Positions 44,805-54,145 of a stretch of 64,000 nt of DNA are shown here, in pieces. Both the position numbers and the translations under genes were made by a program. The stretch lies in the NCBI RefSeq assembly GCF_002954585.1, contig NZ_MSCI01000003.1:243860-307859 (forward strand), read 5' to 3'. The notes beneath the pieces were generated by a model. It ran no database searches and was not told where the DNA came from. It saw only the letters and a program-made list of their open reading frames with translations. How positions within the stretch are numbered: the first letter of the stretch is position 1; every line of letters begins with the position of its first letter. Origin of the DNA: Vibrio chagasii. Its GTDB lineage: Bacteria; Pseudomonadota; Gammaproteobacteria; Enterobacterales; Vibrionaceae.

Positions 44805-45083
44805 AATGATATCCTCAAACGCGATTTAGCATCTAACAGTATAGGTGCTTCTCTCTATCAACGCATAAATGGCGCCTTGAGCAATCAATAGTCCGTTCTT
44901 TGGAAAGTGTAACTTTTCTCCTTTCTATTCCTAAGTAGTGTCGGTCTTTCCTTTTGATCACCGCTTCAATTTTCCTACCGTTCTGAACAGCCAAAGTTCA
45001 TAAATTCAAAGCTTGTGAATGTAGAGGTTATTTTTATTGTTCGATAAAACCTTATTTATTTGATGAATCTTTCGATTGTTCCG

Positions 45084-45096
45084 AATTGTAACAATT
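45084..45096. promoter_or_regulatory. AATTGT-A-ACAATT palindrome upstream of the SPFH gene
   Basis: A 13-bp perfect palindrome about 90 bp upstream of the SPFH start, in a 379-bp gene-free gap. It may lie between possible -35 (TTGTTC) and -10 (TACATT) boxes. No regulator is assigned; chance occurrence in AT-rich DNA is possible. Confidence 0.3.
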
Positions 45097-45183
45097 TGAT
45101 ACATTATTTCTCGTGGTCAGCGAGTTGCATATTAGTTTGATTTATTTCGATTTAACTCAATGACAACCCTAAAGGAGAATGAC

Positions 45184-46587
45184 ATGGAAAATCGAGGCTT
45201 AGGAAGAGGTTTGAAAATAGAAGAACGACGTCAGTTACTACATAAAGGGCTGAAAGCGGCAGTATTCGGCGTACCACTGCTGGCTTTAGGCTTAACAATT
45301 AATAGCTCAGTTTTGATGACCGATGCCGGTTACAGCTACGTGCATCAAAACAATATTACTGGTGAGTTGGATGTCTTTACCGAGCCCGGTATTCATTTTC
45401 GAATGCCGTTTTTATCCAAGATAACCCAGTATGATCAGGTGATTACAGTCTCTTTTGGCAACAGCAAAGGGGAAGATTTTTATCAAAGGTTAGATCCGGT
45501 GCAGGTGCGTTTTGCTGATACGTACATTGGTGAGATTCCGGTGACATTCCGCTTTAAGCTCAGCAATGACCCGAAGGCAGTGGAAAAGATGCATAAGGAG
45601 TTTCGCAACAACAGTAATTTGATCGATGCGTTGTTAGTTAAAAATGCGCGTAATGTGACAGTGATTACGGCGACTCAATACACGGGCGAGGAGTTCTTCC
45701 AAGGTGGCTTAAACCAATTCAAATCTAAATTGGGTGATCAGCTACGCGAGGGCATTTACCTGACGGAACGTCGTCAGGTTGAAGTGGAAGAGTTAGATCT
45801 TGCGCCGGTTGGTGTCAATCAATCGAACTCGAATCAATTGCAACGAACCAATCAACTGGTTTGGAAGACCGTGCCGGTGGTGGATAACACGGGTCAGCCT
45901 ATCCGTCAGGACAATCCGCTATCACAATACGGCATTCAAGTAACCCAGGTCACGATTGGTGATCCGCAGCCAGAGAAGCAACTTGATCAGTTACTGGCGG
46001 ATAAGAAGCGTTTGGTGGCCGACCGTATTCGTGCGATTCAGGAGCAAGAAACATCAAAAGCGCAAGCTGAGACCGAGCAACTCCGTAAAGAGATTCAGCG
46101 TACTCGAGAAGTCCAAGACGCGCAGCGAGGCAAAGAGTTAGCGATTATTTCCCAGCAGAAAGAAGTGGAAATAGCTCGTCAAATTGCTGAACGTGAAATT
46201 GTCGAAGTCGAGAAGACTAAGCGATTAGCTGAAGTTGAAAAAGAGAAGGAACTGGCAACCGCAGAAGCCAATTTGGCGATTCAAAAGGCCAATGCATTGT
46301 CTGCTGAATTTGAAGCAAGAGCGATTCTTGAAAAAGGTCGAGCGGAAGCGGAAGTGTTGAAAGCGAAATATGCCGCGCTAGGCGCCAACCGCGAGGTGTA
46401 TCTGGCCGAGCTGAACCGTGAGGTCGCTAACTCGCTCTATAACAACCTGCAGAACTTCCAAGTGCAGATGCCACAAAACTACATCGGCGGCAGTGACGAA
46501 ACGGGTTTGAAAACCAACCTCGATGTCATTACGGGCTTCGGAGCGTTGGGGTTAATGGACCAAACCAAGAAGGTTACACAGCAATAA
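45184..46587 (+). CDS. SPFH/band-7 (prohibitin-like) membrane protein
   Basis: A 467-aa protein: one N-terminal membrane helix (about residues 22-42), an SPFH/PHB domain (about 45-240; GELDVFTEPGIHFRMPF), then a long charged Glu/Lys/Arg-rich coiled coil (about 280-400; EQETSKAQAETEQLRKEIQRT) and a C-terminal region. SPFH proteins oligomerise at the membrane and organise microdomains or control proteases such as FtsH; this one resembles the prohibitin-family branch. AAAGGAG lies before ATG 45184, deciding this start over ATG 45160. It ends at a strong terminator. Confidence 0.9.
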   Translation: MENRGLGRGLKIEERRQLLHKGLKAAVFGVPLLALGLTINSSVLMTDAGYSYVHQNNITGELDVFTEPGIHFRMPFLSKITQYDQVITVSFGNSKGEDFYQRLDPVQVRFADTYIGEIPVTFRFKLSNDPKAVEKMHKEFRNNSNLIDALLVKNARNVTVITATQYTGEEFFQGGLNQFKSKLGDQLREGIYLTERRQVEVEELDLAPVGVNQSNSNQLQRTNQLVWKTVPVVDNTGQPIRQDNPLSQYGIQVTQVTIGDPQPEKQLDQLLADKKRLVADRIRAIQEQETSKAQAETEQLRKEIQRTREVQDAQRGKELAIISQQKEVEIARQIAEREIVEVEKTKRLAEVEKEKELATAEANLAIQKANALSAEFEARAILEKGRAEAEVLKAKYAALGANREVYLAELNREVANSLYNNLQNFQVQMPQNYIGGSDETGLKTNLDVITGFGALGLMDQTKKVTQQ

Positions 46588-46634
46588 GAACATGGGTAAC
46601 CCAAAGCTCTAAGTGCCCCGTGATTTAGAAAAGC

Positions 46635-46669
46635 AAAGAGGCTGATACTGAGTTATCAGCCTCTTTTTT
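46635..46669 (+). terminator. Terminator of the SPFH gene
   Basis: AAAGAGGCTGATA (46635-46647) pairs with TATCAGCCTCTTT (46653-46665), followed by T-run. Confidence 0.92.
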
Positions 46670-46804
46670 ATCGGTAATGTCTTGTATGAAAGCATGATCG
46701 TCATCTGCCAAATGACATTGTTGTATTTATATTAATGATATTGTTACTAATAATTTTGAGCTATGTAAGCCGATGAAATTGCACTTTGTAAGCGCATATA
46801 ATGG

Positions 46805-46890
46805 CAACAAAAAAGCAGAACAAGATAATCTCGCTCTGCTTCTAGTCTTTTCGATTTTAAGCTCTTCGGGACTGGTTTACCCGAATCTGG
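46805..46890. repeat. Dispersed palindromic repeat, shortened copy
   Basis: AAAAAAGCAGAACAAGATAA...CTCTGCTTC central hairpin, then TCTTTTCGATTTTAAGCTC and ACTGGTTTACCCGAATC, as in the right arm at 42.8 kb. The left arm is missing. Confidence 0.6.
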
Positions 46891-46964
46891 GCAAGAGTGG
46901 TTAGACGTACTTAAACTTCTGGCACCAATGCCAGCTTTGTTATTTTATCTTTTAAATTAGCCAG

Positions 46965-47966
46965 TTATTTGTTGGTAAAAAAATATTTTTCTAGGTAGTT
47001 ACTTAATGGTATGAATGCAGGGTTAGCCCAAGAGACATATACAGAGCTTGGATCACTATCTAATTTACCAGAACCGATTTCTCCAGCGATTTTGAAATTA
47101 GTACCTTTTGAACCGACCAGTTCAGAAGCACCTTCACTCAACTTTGGAGAAACTTTGTATTCGTAAATTAAACCAAGTAGTGAGCCTGGGTTCAAGTTTA
47201 GATTAGTACCTCCATGTATAGGGTCAATCTTGCCATTGGAAATGTCATTTCCGTCATCATCGGTTGTTTTGCCATCCTCTATACAAGGGTTTGGTGTCCC
47301 CAGTACTCGCTGAGTTGTTAGTTTGCCATTTCCGTAATTACATTCGTTGAAATGTAGTGACTCCATACCAGCGACAGCAGCCACACCATCCTGATGAGCA
47401 AGTGCAGATCGGAATGCATCGTATGCGTTACTCAGATCAGATCCTAACTGGTTGTTTTGGTTATCATCAACGTAGTAATCGAAAAGCTGCATCAGCTTTT
47501 GATATGTCCTCGGCTTTTTTGTCTCATCTTGTCCGCTAAGATCGGTATACACCAACTCAACACCATCCACAATATCCTTCGCTTGGCTAAGCGCAATAAC
47601 AAATTGGTCAGCGGCTGTAGAGCCATCAGGTTCTGTCTCCATGACCCCAATGATTAGGCTTTTCTTGTTCAACTGCTTTTGAACGTCTTCACTTGCCCAT
47701 GTCGTGAAGTTCTTTACTTGGCTTATTACACGCTGGTGCTGTACATCCGTTACGATTGAATTCGCTTTTAATACGTAAATGCCTTTCTCGAAGCTACAGT
47801 TTGGTACATCGGCTGCTGTTGAGCAGTTATCTACAGATGAATAAACGGTGACTAATGACTTTGGTTTTGCTGATGATGTCGATGTCGAAGTCGAAGAGTT
47901 GCTGCTAGATGAGCCATTACAACCCGCCACGGCCAGGGTAAGTAATGCTAAAAAGATAGGCTTCAT
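46965..47966 (-). CDS. Putative lipoprotein, unknown function
   Basis: A 333-aa protein with a lipoprotein signal (MKPIFLALLTLAVAGC, lipobox AVAG-C16) and then a low-complexity Ser/Thr/Asn linker. The rest is soluble, with cysteines in short pairs (DNCSTAADVPNCSFEKG) and a region around 'GQDETKKPRTYQKLMQLFDYY'. The ATG at 47966 was chosen because it gives the signal peptide; the frame extends to 48104 without function. Not recognised. Monocistronic between repeat copies. Confidence 0.72.
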   Translation of the reverse strand: MKPIFLALLTLAVAGCNGSSSSNSSTSTSTSSAKPKSLVTVYSSVDNCSTAADVPNCSFEKGIYVLKANSIVTDVQHQRVISQVKNFTTWASEDVQKQLNKKSLIIGVMETEPDGSTAADQFVIALSQAKDIVDGVELVYTDLSGQDETKKPRTYQKLMQLFDYYVDDNQNNQLGSDLSNAYDAFRSALAHQDGVAAVAGMESLHFNECNYGNGKLTTQRVLGTPNPCIEDGKTTDDDGNDISNGKIDPIHGGTNLNLNPGSLLGLIYEYKVSPKLSEGASELVGSKGTNFKIAGEIGSGKLDSDPSSVYVSWANPAFIPLSNYLEKYFFTNK

Positions 47967-48124
47967 AATATTCACTAATTTAATTGAATGGGTATTGAGT
48001 GATTTGTTTGTATTATTTGTTGCAACGGTATCACTTAGTGTAATGAAGGAGTGTAAGTCTTTGTAAGAGGTCGGTGGTGCGTTAGTTCGTGTACTCTTAT
48101 TCATCGCAATCGATGAAGCTGTGA

Positions 48125-48282
48125 GGTAGATGCGAGTATACGGGATACGAAGAGCGGAAAGGTCAGGTGCGCGTAAACGAGGTGCGAGATACGAAAAACA
48201 AAAAAAGCAGAGCTGGATAACCTAGCTCTGCTTTCGCTTTTAAGCTTTTCGCATCTCGATTACTCGAATCCCGAATCTGCTT
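48125..48282. repeat. Full-length dispersed palindromic repeat with central hairpin
   Basis: Left arm GATGCGAGTATACGGGATAC, centre AAAAAGCAGAGCTGG...CCTAGCTCTGCTTT, right arm CTTTTCGCATCTCGATTACTC. Same architecture as 42686-42855; lies just after frdD. Confidence 0.75.
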
Positions 48283-48669
48283 TTAGATCATAAAGATGAA
48301 AATAATAGACAATGCGCTGATTAGGCCTGCAAAGAAGTAGCAGCCCACTTTACCAGCAACGCCGACGTGGAACTTCAGGTCGTGCATGCCGTGGTGAAGA
48401 CGGTGCATAGCGTGCCACATTGGTAGTGCTAGCGTGCCGATGATGAATAGTGCCCCGATAATGCTGGTGGCAAATTCAGACACACGTTCGTAGCTCATGG
48501 CTTCTGCATCGATGATGCCCATTGGCACTAAGATCCCCAGCACTAGAATCGTGATTGGCGTGATCATCGCGAACCAAGTACCGCCAGCGCCGAATAGGCC
48601 CCACCAAATTGGCTCATCAGAGCGTTGAGGGTTGTGGTTAATAGGCTTAACTTTGTAGTTTGTGTTCAT
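48283..48669 (-). CDS. frdD: Fumarate reductase membrane anchor subunit D
   Basis: A 128-aa integral subunit with three helices that, with FrdC, anchors the enzyme and binds menaquinol. Typical start KPINHNPQRSDEPIWWGLFGAGG and WHAMHRLHHGMHDL in helix II. Last gene of frdABCD, 12 bp after frdC. Confidence 0.95.
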   Translation of the reverse strand: MNTNYKVKPINHNPQRSDEPIWWGLFGAGGTWFAMITPITILVLGILVPMGIIDAEAMSYERVSEFATSIIGALFIIGTLALPMWHAMHRLHHGMHDLKFHVGVAGKVGCYFFAGLISALSIIFIFMI

Positions 48670-48681
48670 AACGAAAGCTCC

Positions 48682-49065
48682 TTACACCACAACAAGAACG
48701 ATTAAAGAAATAAAAGCCACCGCTGCCCATTGAGTCAGTACGATGATTCTTTTATCAACCAATTTGCCTTTCAGGCGGATTGGCATTACTTGAGGCATCA
48801 TGCTGAAGAAGGTTTGAGCGTGCATTAAGCTACCTAGCAGTGCCAAAATATTAATACCGACAACGATAGGGTTAGCCATAAAGCTCAACCAACTAGCCCA
48901 CGCTTCAGGGCCTTTCACTAGCGCACCCAAGCCAAAGGTTAGGAATACAGTGAACAGAATCAAAGGCAGTACAGTTGCTTCACGTAGCATGTAGAAGCGG
49001 TAGAACGGATGGTTGCTCCACCACGTTCTCTTCATCTCACGAACATAAGGCTTACGATTGCTCAT
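48682..49065 (-). CDS. frdC: Fumarate reductase membrane anchor subunit C
   Basis: A 127-aa subunit with three helices. Conserved start SNRKPYVREMKRTWWSNHPFYRFYMLREATVLPL; Glu of REAT lies near the quinol site. One nucleotide separates it from frdB, so translation is probably coupled. Confidence 0.95.
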   Translation of the reverse strand: MSNRKPYVREMKRTWWSNHPFYRFYMLREATVLPLILFTVFLTFGLGALVKGPEAWASWLSFMANPIVVGINILALLGSLMHAQTFFSMMPQVMPIRLKGKLVDKRIIVLTQWAAVAFISLIVLVVV

Positions 49066-49066
49066 C

Positions 49067-49846
49067 TTATGCCTCCTCTGCAGTTTTTACTTGGTTCTTG
49101 CTAACAGATGTACCGTCAGGTTTGAACATCGAGATAACGAAGTCCATTGAAGACTCAACTTTACCTTGGTTAACCGCCGCTGCTGGGTCTACTTTCTTCG
49201 GACATACTTCAGAACAGTAACCAACAAACGTACAGCCCCAAGCGCCGTTTTCACCATTGATAAGCTTCATACGCTCATCTTTACCGTTGTCACGGCTATC
49301 TAGGTTGTAACGGTGAGCTAGCGTGAGTGCTGCAGGGCCAATGAACTCTGGGTTTAGACCGAATTGAGGACACGCTGCGTAGCAAAGGCCACAGTTGATA
49401 CAACCAGCGAACTGTTTGTACTTAGCCATTTGCTCAGGTGTTTGTAGGTTAGTGCCGTCTTCAGGCTTACGGTCGTTACCAATGATGTAAGGCTTGATAG
49501 CTTCAAGGCGCTCGATGAACGGCGTCATGTCGACAATCAAATCTTTCTCGATTGGGAAGTTAGCTAAAGGCTCGATGGTCAGGCCGTTCGGGTAGTCACG
49601 TAAGAAGCTCTTACACGCTAGCTTAGGCACGCCATCAACCATGATGCCGCAAGAACCACAGATCGCCATACGACAAGACCAACGGTATGAAAGGTCTTTG
49701 TCTTGGTGGTCTTTGATGTAACCAATCGCGTCTAGTACCGACATGGTCTCATCGAAAGGTACTTCGAAAGTCTGCATGTAAGGTTCTGCATCTTTCTCTG
49801 GGTCGTAGCGCAGAATGTCTACTTTTTGGATACGATTCGCTGACAT
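49067..49846 (-). CDS. frdB: Fumarate reductase iron-sulfur subunit B
   Basis: A 259-aa electron-transfer subunit. The 2Fe-2S ligands lie in SCRMAICGSCG (about 57-67), and the 4Fe-4S and 3Fe-4S ligands in CINCGLCYAACP (about 148-159) and CSEVCPKKVDP (about 205). It is about 15 residues longer than E. coli FrdB, at the C-terminus. The ATG overlaps the frdA stop (TAATG). Confidence 0.97.
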   Translation of the reverse strand: MSANRIQKVDILRYDPEKDAEPYMQTFEVPFDETMSVLDAIGYIKDHQDKDLSYRWSCRMAICGSCGIMVDGVPKLACKSFLRDYPNGLTIEPLANFPIEKDLIVDMTPFIERLEAIKPYIIGNDRKPEDGTNLQTPEQMAKYKQFAGCINCGLCYAACPQFGLNPEFIGPAALTLAHRYNLDSRDNGKDERMKLINGENGAWGCTFVGYCSEVCPKKVDPAAAVNQGKVESSMDFVISMFKPDGTSVSKNQVKTAEEA

Positions 49847-51678
49847 TACGCTTTCTCCTCTTCACGCTTCTCATCTTGAGCGACATTCGCTGCAGCAGCT
49901 TTTTCAGCGGCCGCGGCTTTCTCTGCTGCTTCACCGTACAGACGTGCTTTTGGTTGAGACTTGGTGATCTTAACGTCGCTGTAATCGATGGTTGGTGCTG
50001 CATCTTCATTGAAGAAAGAGAGTGAGTGTTTTAGGAAGTTCACGTCATCACGCTCTGTGCAGTTGTCGTCTAGACGTTGGTGTGCACCGCGAGATTCTTT
50101 ACGAAGGATCGCTGAGTGAACCATCGCTTCTGCGACTTCTAGGCCGTAACCGACTTCGATAGCGTAAAGTAGGTCAGTGTTGAACACCTTGCCTTTGTCT
50201 TTGATGCTGATCTTCTTGTAGCGCGCTTTCAGTTCAGTGATCTTGTTGATAGTCTCTTGCATCAAGTCTTCTTGACGGTAGATACCACAACCCGCTTCCA
50301 TGGTGTGACCCATTTCAGTGCGGATATCAGCCCAGTTTTCGTCGCCTTCTTGGTTCATCAGCGCTGCGATGCGATCTTCAACCGCCTTGACTTGCTTAGC
50401 GATAGATTCTTCATTCCAGCCTTTGAACTCTGCTGCGCGTTTCACAGCATGTTCACCAGCAACGCGGCCAAATACCACGAACTCAGCCAGAGAGTTTGAA
50501 CCTAGGCGGTTTGCACCGTGTAGGCCAACTGACGCACATTCACCAACCGCGAATAGGCCTTTGATGCGAGTTTCACAAGTACCGTTAGTTTCGATACCAC
50601 CCATGGTGTAGTGAACAGTCGGGCGGATTGGGATTGGCTCTTTTGCTGGGTCAACGTTCACGTACGCTTTTGCTAGCTCACAGATGAACGGCAGACGCTC
50701 TTGCAGATACTCTTCACCAAGGTGGCGAAGGTCAAGGTGTACTACATCACCAAGCGGGTGCTTGATTGTGTTGCCTTTCTGCTGCTCGTGCCAGAAGGCT
50801 TGAGAAACTTTGTCACGAGGACCCAGTTCCATGTATTTGTTTTTCGGCTCGCCCACTGGTGTTTCAGGGCCCATGCCGTAATCTTGTAGGTAACGGTAGC
50901 CGTTCTTGTTGACGATGATACCGCCTTCACCACGACAACCTTCGGTCATCAAGATGCCAGTGCCCGGTAGGCCTGTTGGGTGGTATTGAACGAACTCCAT
51001 GTCACGCAGTGGCACACCGTGACGATAAGCCATTGCCATACCGTCGCCAGTTACGATGCCACCGTTAGTATTACAGTGGTAAACACGACCTGCGCCACCC
51101 GTTGCTAGAACAACCGATTTTGCTTTGATGGTAACAAGCTCCCCTTCAGACATATGAATCGCGATAAGGCCTTGTACTTCGCCTTCTTCAACGATCAAAT
51201 CCACCACAAAGTACTCGTCAAATCGTTTGATTTGGTCGTACTTCATCGAAGTCTGGAACAGAGTATGAAGCATGTGGAAGCCAGTTTTATCCGCTGCGAA
51301 CCACGTTCTTTCTACCTTCATACCGCCGAATCGGCGTACGTTTACTTCACCGTTTTCTTTACGACTCCATGGGCAGCCCCATTGTTCCATTTGGATCATT
51401 TCGCGAGTCGCGTTTTCAACAAAGTATTCAACAACATCCTGTTCACATAGCCAGTCGCCACCGCCAACAGTATCGTTGAAGTGGTTGTCTAGGCTATCTT
51501 CGTCTTTAATTACCGCTGCTGAACCGCCTTCTGCTGCTACCGTGTGCGAACGCATTGGGTAAACTTTAGATATCAGTGCTACTTCCAAATCAGGATTCGC
51601 TTCAGCTGCCGCAATAGCAGTACGAAGACCAGCGCCGCCTGCGCCGATGACTGCGATATCTGTGGTAATTGTCTTCAC
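49846..51678 (-). CDS. frdA: Fumarate reductase flavoprotein subunit A
   Basis: Catalytic subunit reducing fumarate to succinate in anaerobic respiration. The 610-aa protein has the FAD motif IAVIGAGGAGLRTAIAAAE, the covalent-FAD His in RSHTVAAEGG (about residue 45), the active-site HPTGLPGTGILMTEGCRGEGG, and the Arg region of RLGSNSLAE. It starts at a GTG preceded by GGAG. It ends in an Ala/Glu/Lys low-complexity tail not seen in E. coli FrdA. A CRP site lies about 200 bp upstream. Confidence 0.97.
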   Translation of the reverse strand: MKTITTDIAVIGAGGAGLRTAIAAAEANPDLEVALISKVYPMRSHTVAAEGGSAAVIKDEDSLDNHFNDTVGGGDWLCEQDVVEYFVENATREMIQMEQWGCPWSRKENGEVNVRRFGGMKVERTWFAADKTGFHMLHTLFQTSMKYDQIKRFDEYFVVDLIVEEGEVQGLIAIHMSEGELVTIKAKSVVLATGGAGRVYHCNTNGGIVTGDGMAMAYRHGVPLRDMEFVQYHPTGLPGTGILMTEGCRGEGGIIVNKNGYRYLQDYGMGPETPVGEPKNKYMELGPRDKVSQAFWHEQQKGNTIKHPLGDVVHLDLRHLGEEYLQERLPFICELAKAYVNVDPAKEPIPIRPTVHYTMGGIETNGTCETRIKGLFAVGECASVGLHGANRLGSNSLAEFVVFGRVAGEHAVKRAAEFKGWNEESIAKQVKAVEDRIAALMNQEGDENWADIRTEMGHTMEAGCGIYRQEDLMQETINKITELKARYKKISIKDKGKVFNTDLLYAIEVGYGLEVAEAMVHSAILRKESRGAHQRLDDNCTERDDVNFLKHSLSFFNEDAAPTIDYSDVKITKSQPKARLYGEAAEKAAAAEKAAAANVAQDEKREEEKA

Positions 51679-51878
51679 AGTTATTCTCCAGTGTGATGCG
51701 GAGTCTTCCGCTTGTTATTATTAAAAGCCTATTTAGAGCGCAGTAAACGGCATCAACCGATTATCACCTCTAAGCCTTAAGTGGTAGATTCAGTGTATGA
51801 GAGGGTGTAATTTCAAATATTGATTTAATTAGGTTTTTGCTTCGGTAATGCATGTGGAGGCATAGAAATTCTAGGTTA

Positions 51879-51894
51879 TGTGATGCTAATCACA
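51879..51894. promoter_or_regulatory. CRP binding site between frdA and epmA
   Basis: TGTGA-TGCTAA-TCACA matches the CRP half-sites exactly. It is 201 bp upstream of the frdA start and about 200 bp upstream of epmA. Likely serves frd; I did not find a clear FNR site. The rest of the 417-bp gap shows no gene. Confidence 0.75.
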
Positions 51895-52095
51895 GCAAGA
51901 GTTTGCTCGTTGCGAAAAGTTAAGAAACGTGTCGATAAATGTATCGATATTGAGTGCATTGTTGTTGATGTTGTTAATTGCTATTGACGCTAATTATCAA
52001 TCTCAGTGTGGTAGGTCGAGTTTAAGAAGAGATGATTTTTGGCTAAACAAACGGTATCTTTCGATCCAGTTATTTCAGTGAGTAATTCTAAAATC

Positions 52096-53070
52096 ATGAA
52101 CCAAGCTAACTGGCAGCCAGCTGCGCCGATCAAGCAGTTAAAACAACGTGCTTTACTGATTCGTCAGATCCGCGATTTCTTTTTTGAGCGTGATGTGTTG
52201 GAGGTGGATACCCCAGCCATGAGCCATGCCACTGTGACAGATGTGCACTTACATACTTTCAAAACTGAGTTTGTAGGGCCAGGGTATGCGGGTGGGCAAA
52301 AGCTGTTCTTCATGACCAGCCCTGAGTTCCATATGAAACGTCTTTTGGCGGCAGGAAGCGGCTGTATTTATCAGATAGCTAAGGCATTCCGCAACGAAGA
52401 GAACGGCCGTTACCATAACCCTGAGTTTATGATGTTGGAGTGGTATCGTGTTGGTTTCGACCACCATCAGTTGATGGATGAGATGGATGACTTGTTGCAG
52501 CTGGTGCTGAATTCTCGGGCGGCTGAACGAATGACTTACCAAAACGCGTTTCTTGAAGTGCTGGGTGTGTGTCCATTAGAAGGTTCAATGGAAGCGCTAA
52601 AGGTTTGTGCTGGTACATTAGGTTTGGGCGATATTGCTGACCCTGAACAAGACAGGGATACTTTGCTGCAGTTACTGTTTAGCATTGGTGTAGAACCTAA
52701 AATTGGCCAAACCGTGCCAGCATTCGTTTATGATTTCCCTGCGTCTCAAGCGGCACTGGCTAAAATTAATCCAAACGACTCGAGAGTGGCTGACCGTTTT
52801 GAGGTGTACTTCAAAGGCATCGAGTTGGCAAATGGCTTTAATGAGTTAGATAACCCGCAAGAGCAATTGCAGCGCTTTGAAGATGACAATGCTAAGCGTA
52901 TCGAGATGGGCTTATCGCCTCAACCGATTGACCATCATTTGATTGAGGCGCTAAAAGCGGGCCTACCAGACTGTGCGGGTGTTGCATTGGGTATCGATAG
53001 GCTAATCATGCTGGCTTTAGGTTACGACCATATCGACGACGTGACCGCTTTCCCATTCCCACGTTCTTAA
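52096..53070 (+). CDS. epmA: EF-P lysine aminoacylase (beta-lysyltransferase)
   Basis: Class II LysRS-like enzyme attaching (R)-beta-lysine to EF-P. At 324 aa it matches E. coli EpmA (325). Start MNQANWQPAAPIKQLKQRALL aligns with EpmA, so ATG 52096 is preferred over TTG 52039. Motif 2 FMTSPEFHMKRLLAAGSGCIYQIAKAFRNEE and motif 3 GVALGIDRLIML are present; the anticodon-binding domain of LysRS is absent. Divergent from frdABCD as in enterobacteria. Confidence 0.96.
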   Translation: MNQANWQPAAPIKQLKQRALLIRQIRDFFFERDVLEVDTPAMSHATVTDVHLHTFKTEFVGPGYAGGQKLFFMTSPEFHMKRLLAAGSGCIYQIAKAFRNEENGRYHNPEFMMLEWYRVGFDHHQLMDEMDDLLQLVLNSRAAERMTYQNAFLEVLGVCPLEGSMEALKVCAGTLGLGDIADPEQDRDTLLQLLFSIGVEPKIGQTVPAFVYDFPASQAALAKINPNDSRVADRFEVYFKGIELANGFNELDNPQEQLQRFEDDNAKRIEMGLSPQPIDHHLIEALKAGLPDCAGVALGIDRLIMLALGYDHIDDVTAFPFPRS

Positions 53071-53106
53071 TGTTAGTTAGCTAGTAGAAGTTAGCGAGCA
53101 GATCAA

Positions 53107-53994
53107 CTAGCTGACAAGAATACCAGTGCCAACGACGGCAACAATGGCACCGATCCAAGCATAGGCGTTTGGTCTTTGCTTGGTGTACAGCCATAGAATT
53201 GGCAGCAACATGATAGGTGTGGTTGAAGAGAGTAGAGCAACCATGCCGACATTTCCTTCCTGCAGTGCATATAGGATCAGCGTCATACCCACTGCCATCG
53301 CAAGAAAACCGTTCACTGCAGTAATCGCGAATATTTGACCATTCATCGGATTCAGTGCGCGAGAAAGCTTAGCGCCCGTTAAACGAAATACGGAGTGGGC
53401 GACAAAGGCGGTGATCATTCGAATTGCAGAGGCAGCTACCGGGTCGATGCTAGTTTGCATCACAGGTTTGGCAATAATACCGCCCAATGCTTGGCAGATG
53501 GCGGCCGTGATGCCCAGAGCAACACCAATCCACACGGTGCCCTTGATGGTTTCAAGCTGGTTGTTGGCTTGGCCTCGACGACCAAAGAAGATCGCAGTTA
53601 ATACGCCACTAAACACCAAGGCCGAGCCAACAAGCTCGCCAGAGGTCATGCTTTCACTAAACAGGAAATAACCGAGAATTGCAGAGAACACGGCGTGACA
53701 AGAGAACAGTAAGCCAGCTTGACGCGGACCCATTCGGTTCAAACAGGCAAATAGAGCGGTATCACCAATGAAGATTCCAATCAGACCAGACAGCATCATT
53801 GGCGTGACTAGCTCTGTTTCGACGGTTGTCCAGCCACCAGTAAACCAAGCCATGCTTGATAAGATGACCGCAGTGCAGCCCATGCGCCATCGGCTATAGG
53901 CAAAAGAACCTAAGTGTTGAGCAGGCTTTACGGACATTAGGCTTGCGATAGCCCAAAGAAAAGCAGCGGCGAGAGCCAACCATTCAAACCCCAT
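53107..53994 (-). CDS. EamA-family (DMT superfamily) transporter
   Basis: A 295-aa membrane protein with ten predicted helices in two EamA repeats (about 4-135 and 150-290), including GDTALFACLNRMGPRQAGLLF and GNVGMVALLSSTTPIMLLPILWL. Probably a metabolite exporter; substrate unknown. It is convergent with epmA (36 bp gap) without a visible terminator. Confidence 0.9.
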   Translation of the reverse strand: MGFEWLALAAAFLWAIASLMSVKPAQHLGSFAYSRWRMGCTAVILSSMAWFTGGWTTVETELVTPMMLSGLIGIFIGDTALFACLNRMGPRQAGLLFSCHAVFSAILGYFLFSESMTSGELVGSALVFSGVLTAIFFGRRGQANNQLETIKGTVWIGVALGITAAICQALGGIIAKPVMQTSIDPVAASAIRMITAFVAHSVFRLTGAKLSRALNPMNGQIFAITAVNGFLAMAVGMTLILYALQEGNVGMVALLSSTTPIMLLPILWLYTKQRPNAYAWIGAIVAVVGTGILVS

Positions 53995-54145
53995 CGATTA
54001 ACAGTCCTTCTGTCTGGGATAAATTAGCTCATCAATATGCATCAAACCGAACTGAGAACAAAGCGATTCTTAATAAATGCACCGCTTTGCTTTTCAGTGA
54101 TAGGTTTGCTCTAAGTATCCGTTCGCTTGTTTGAGTTGCGAGGCT

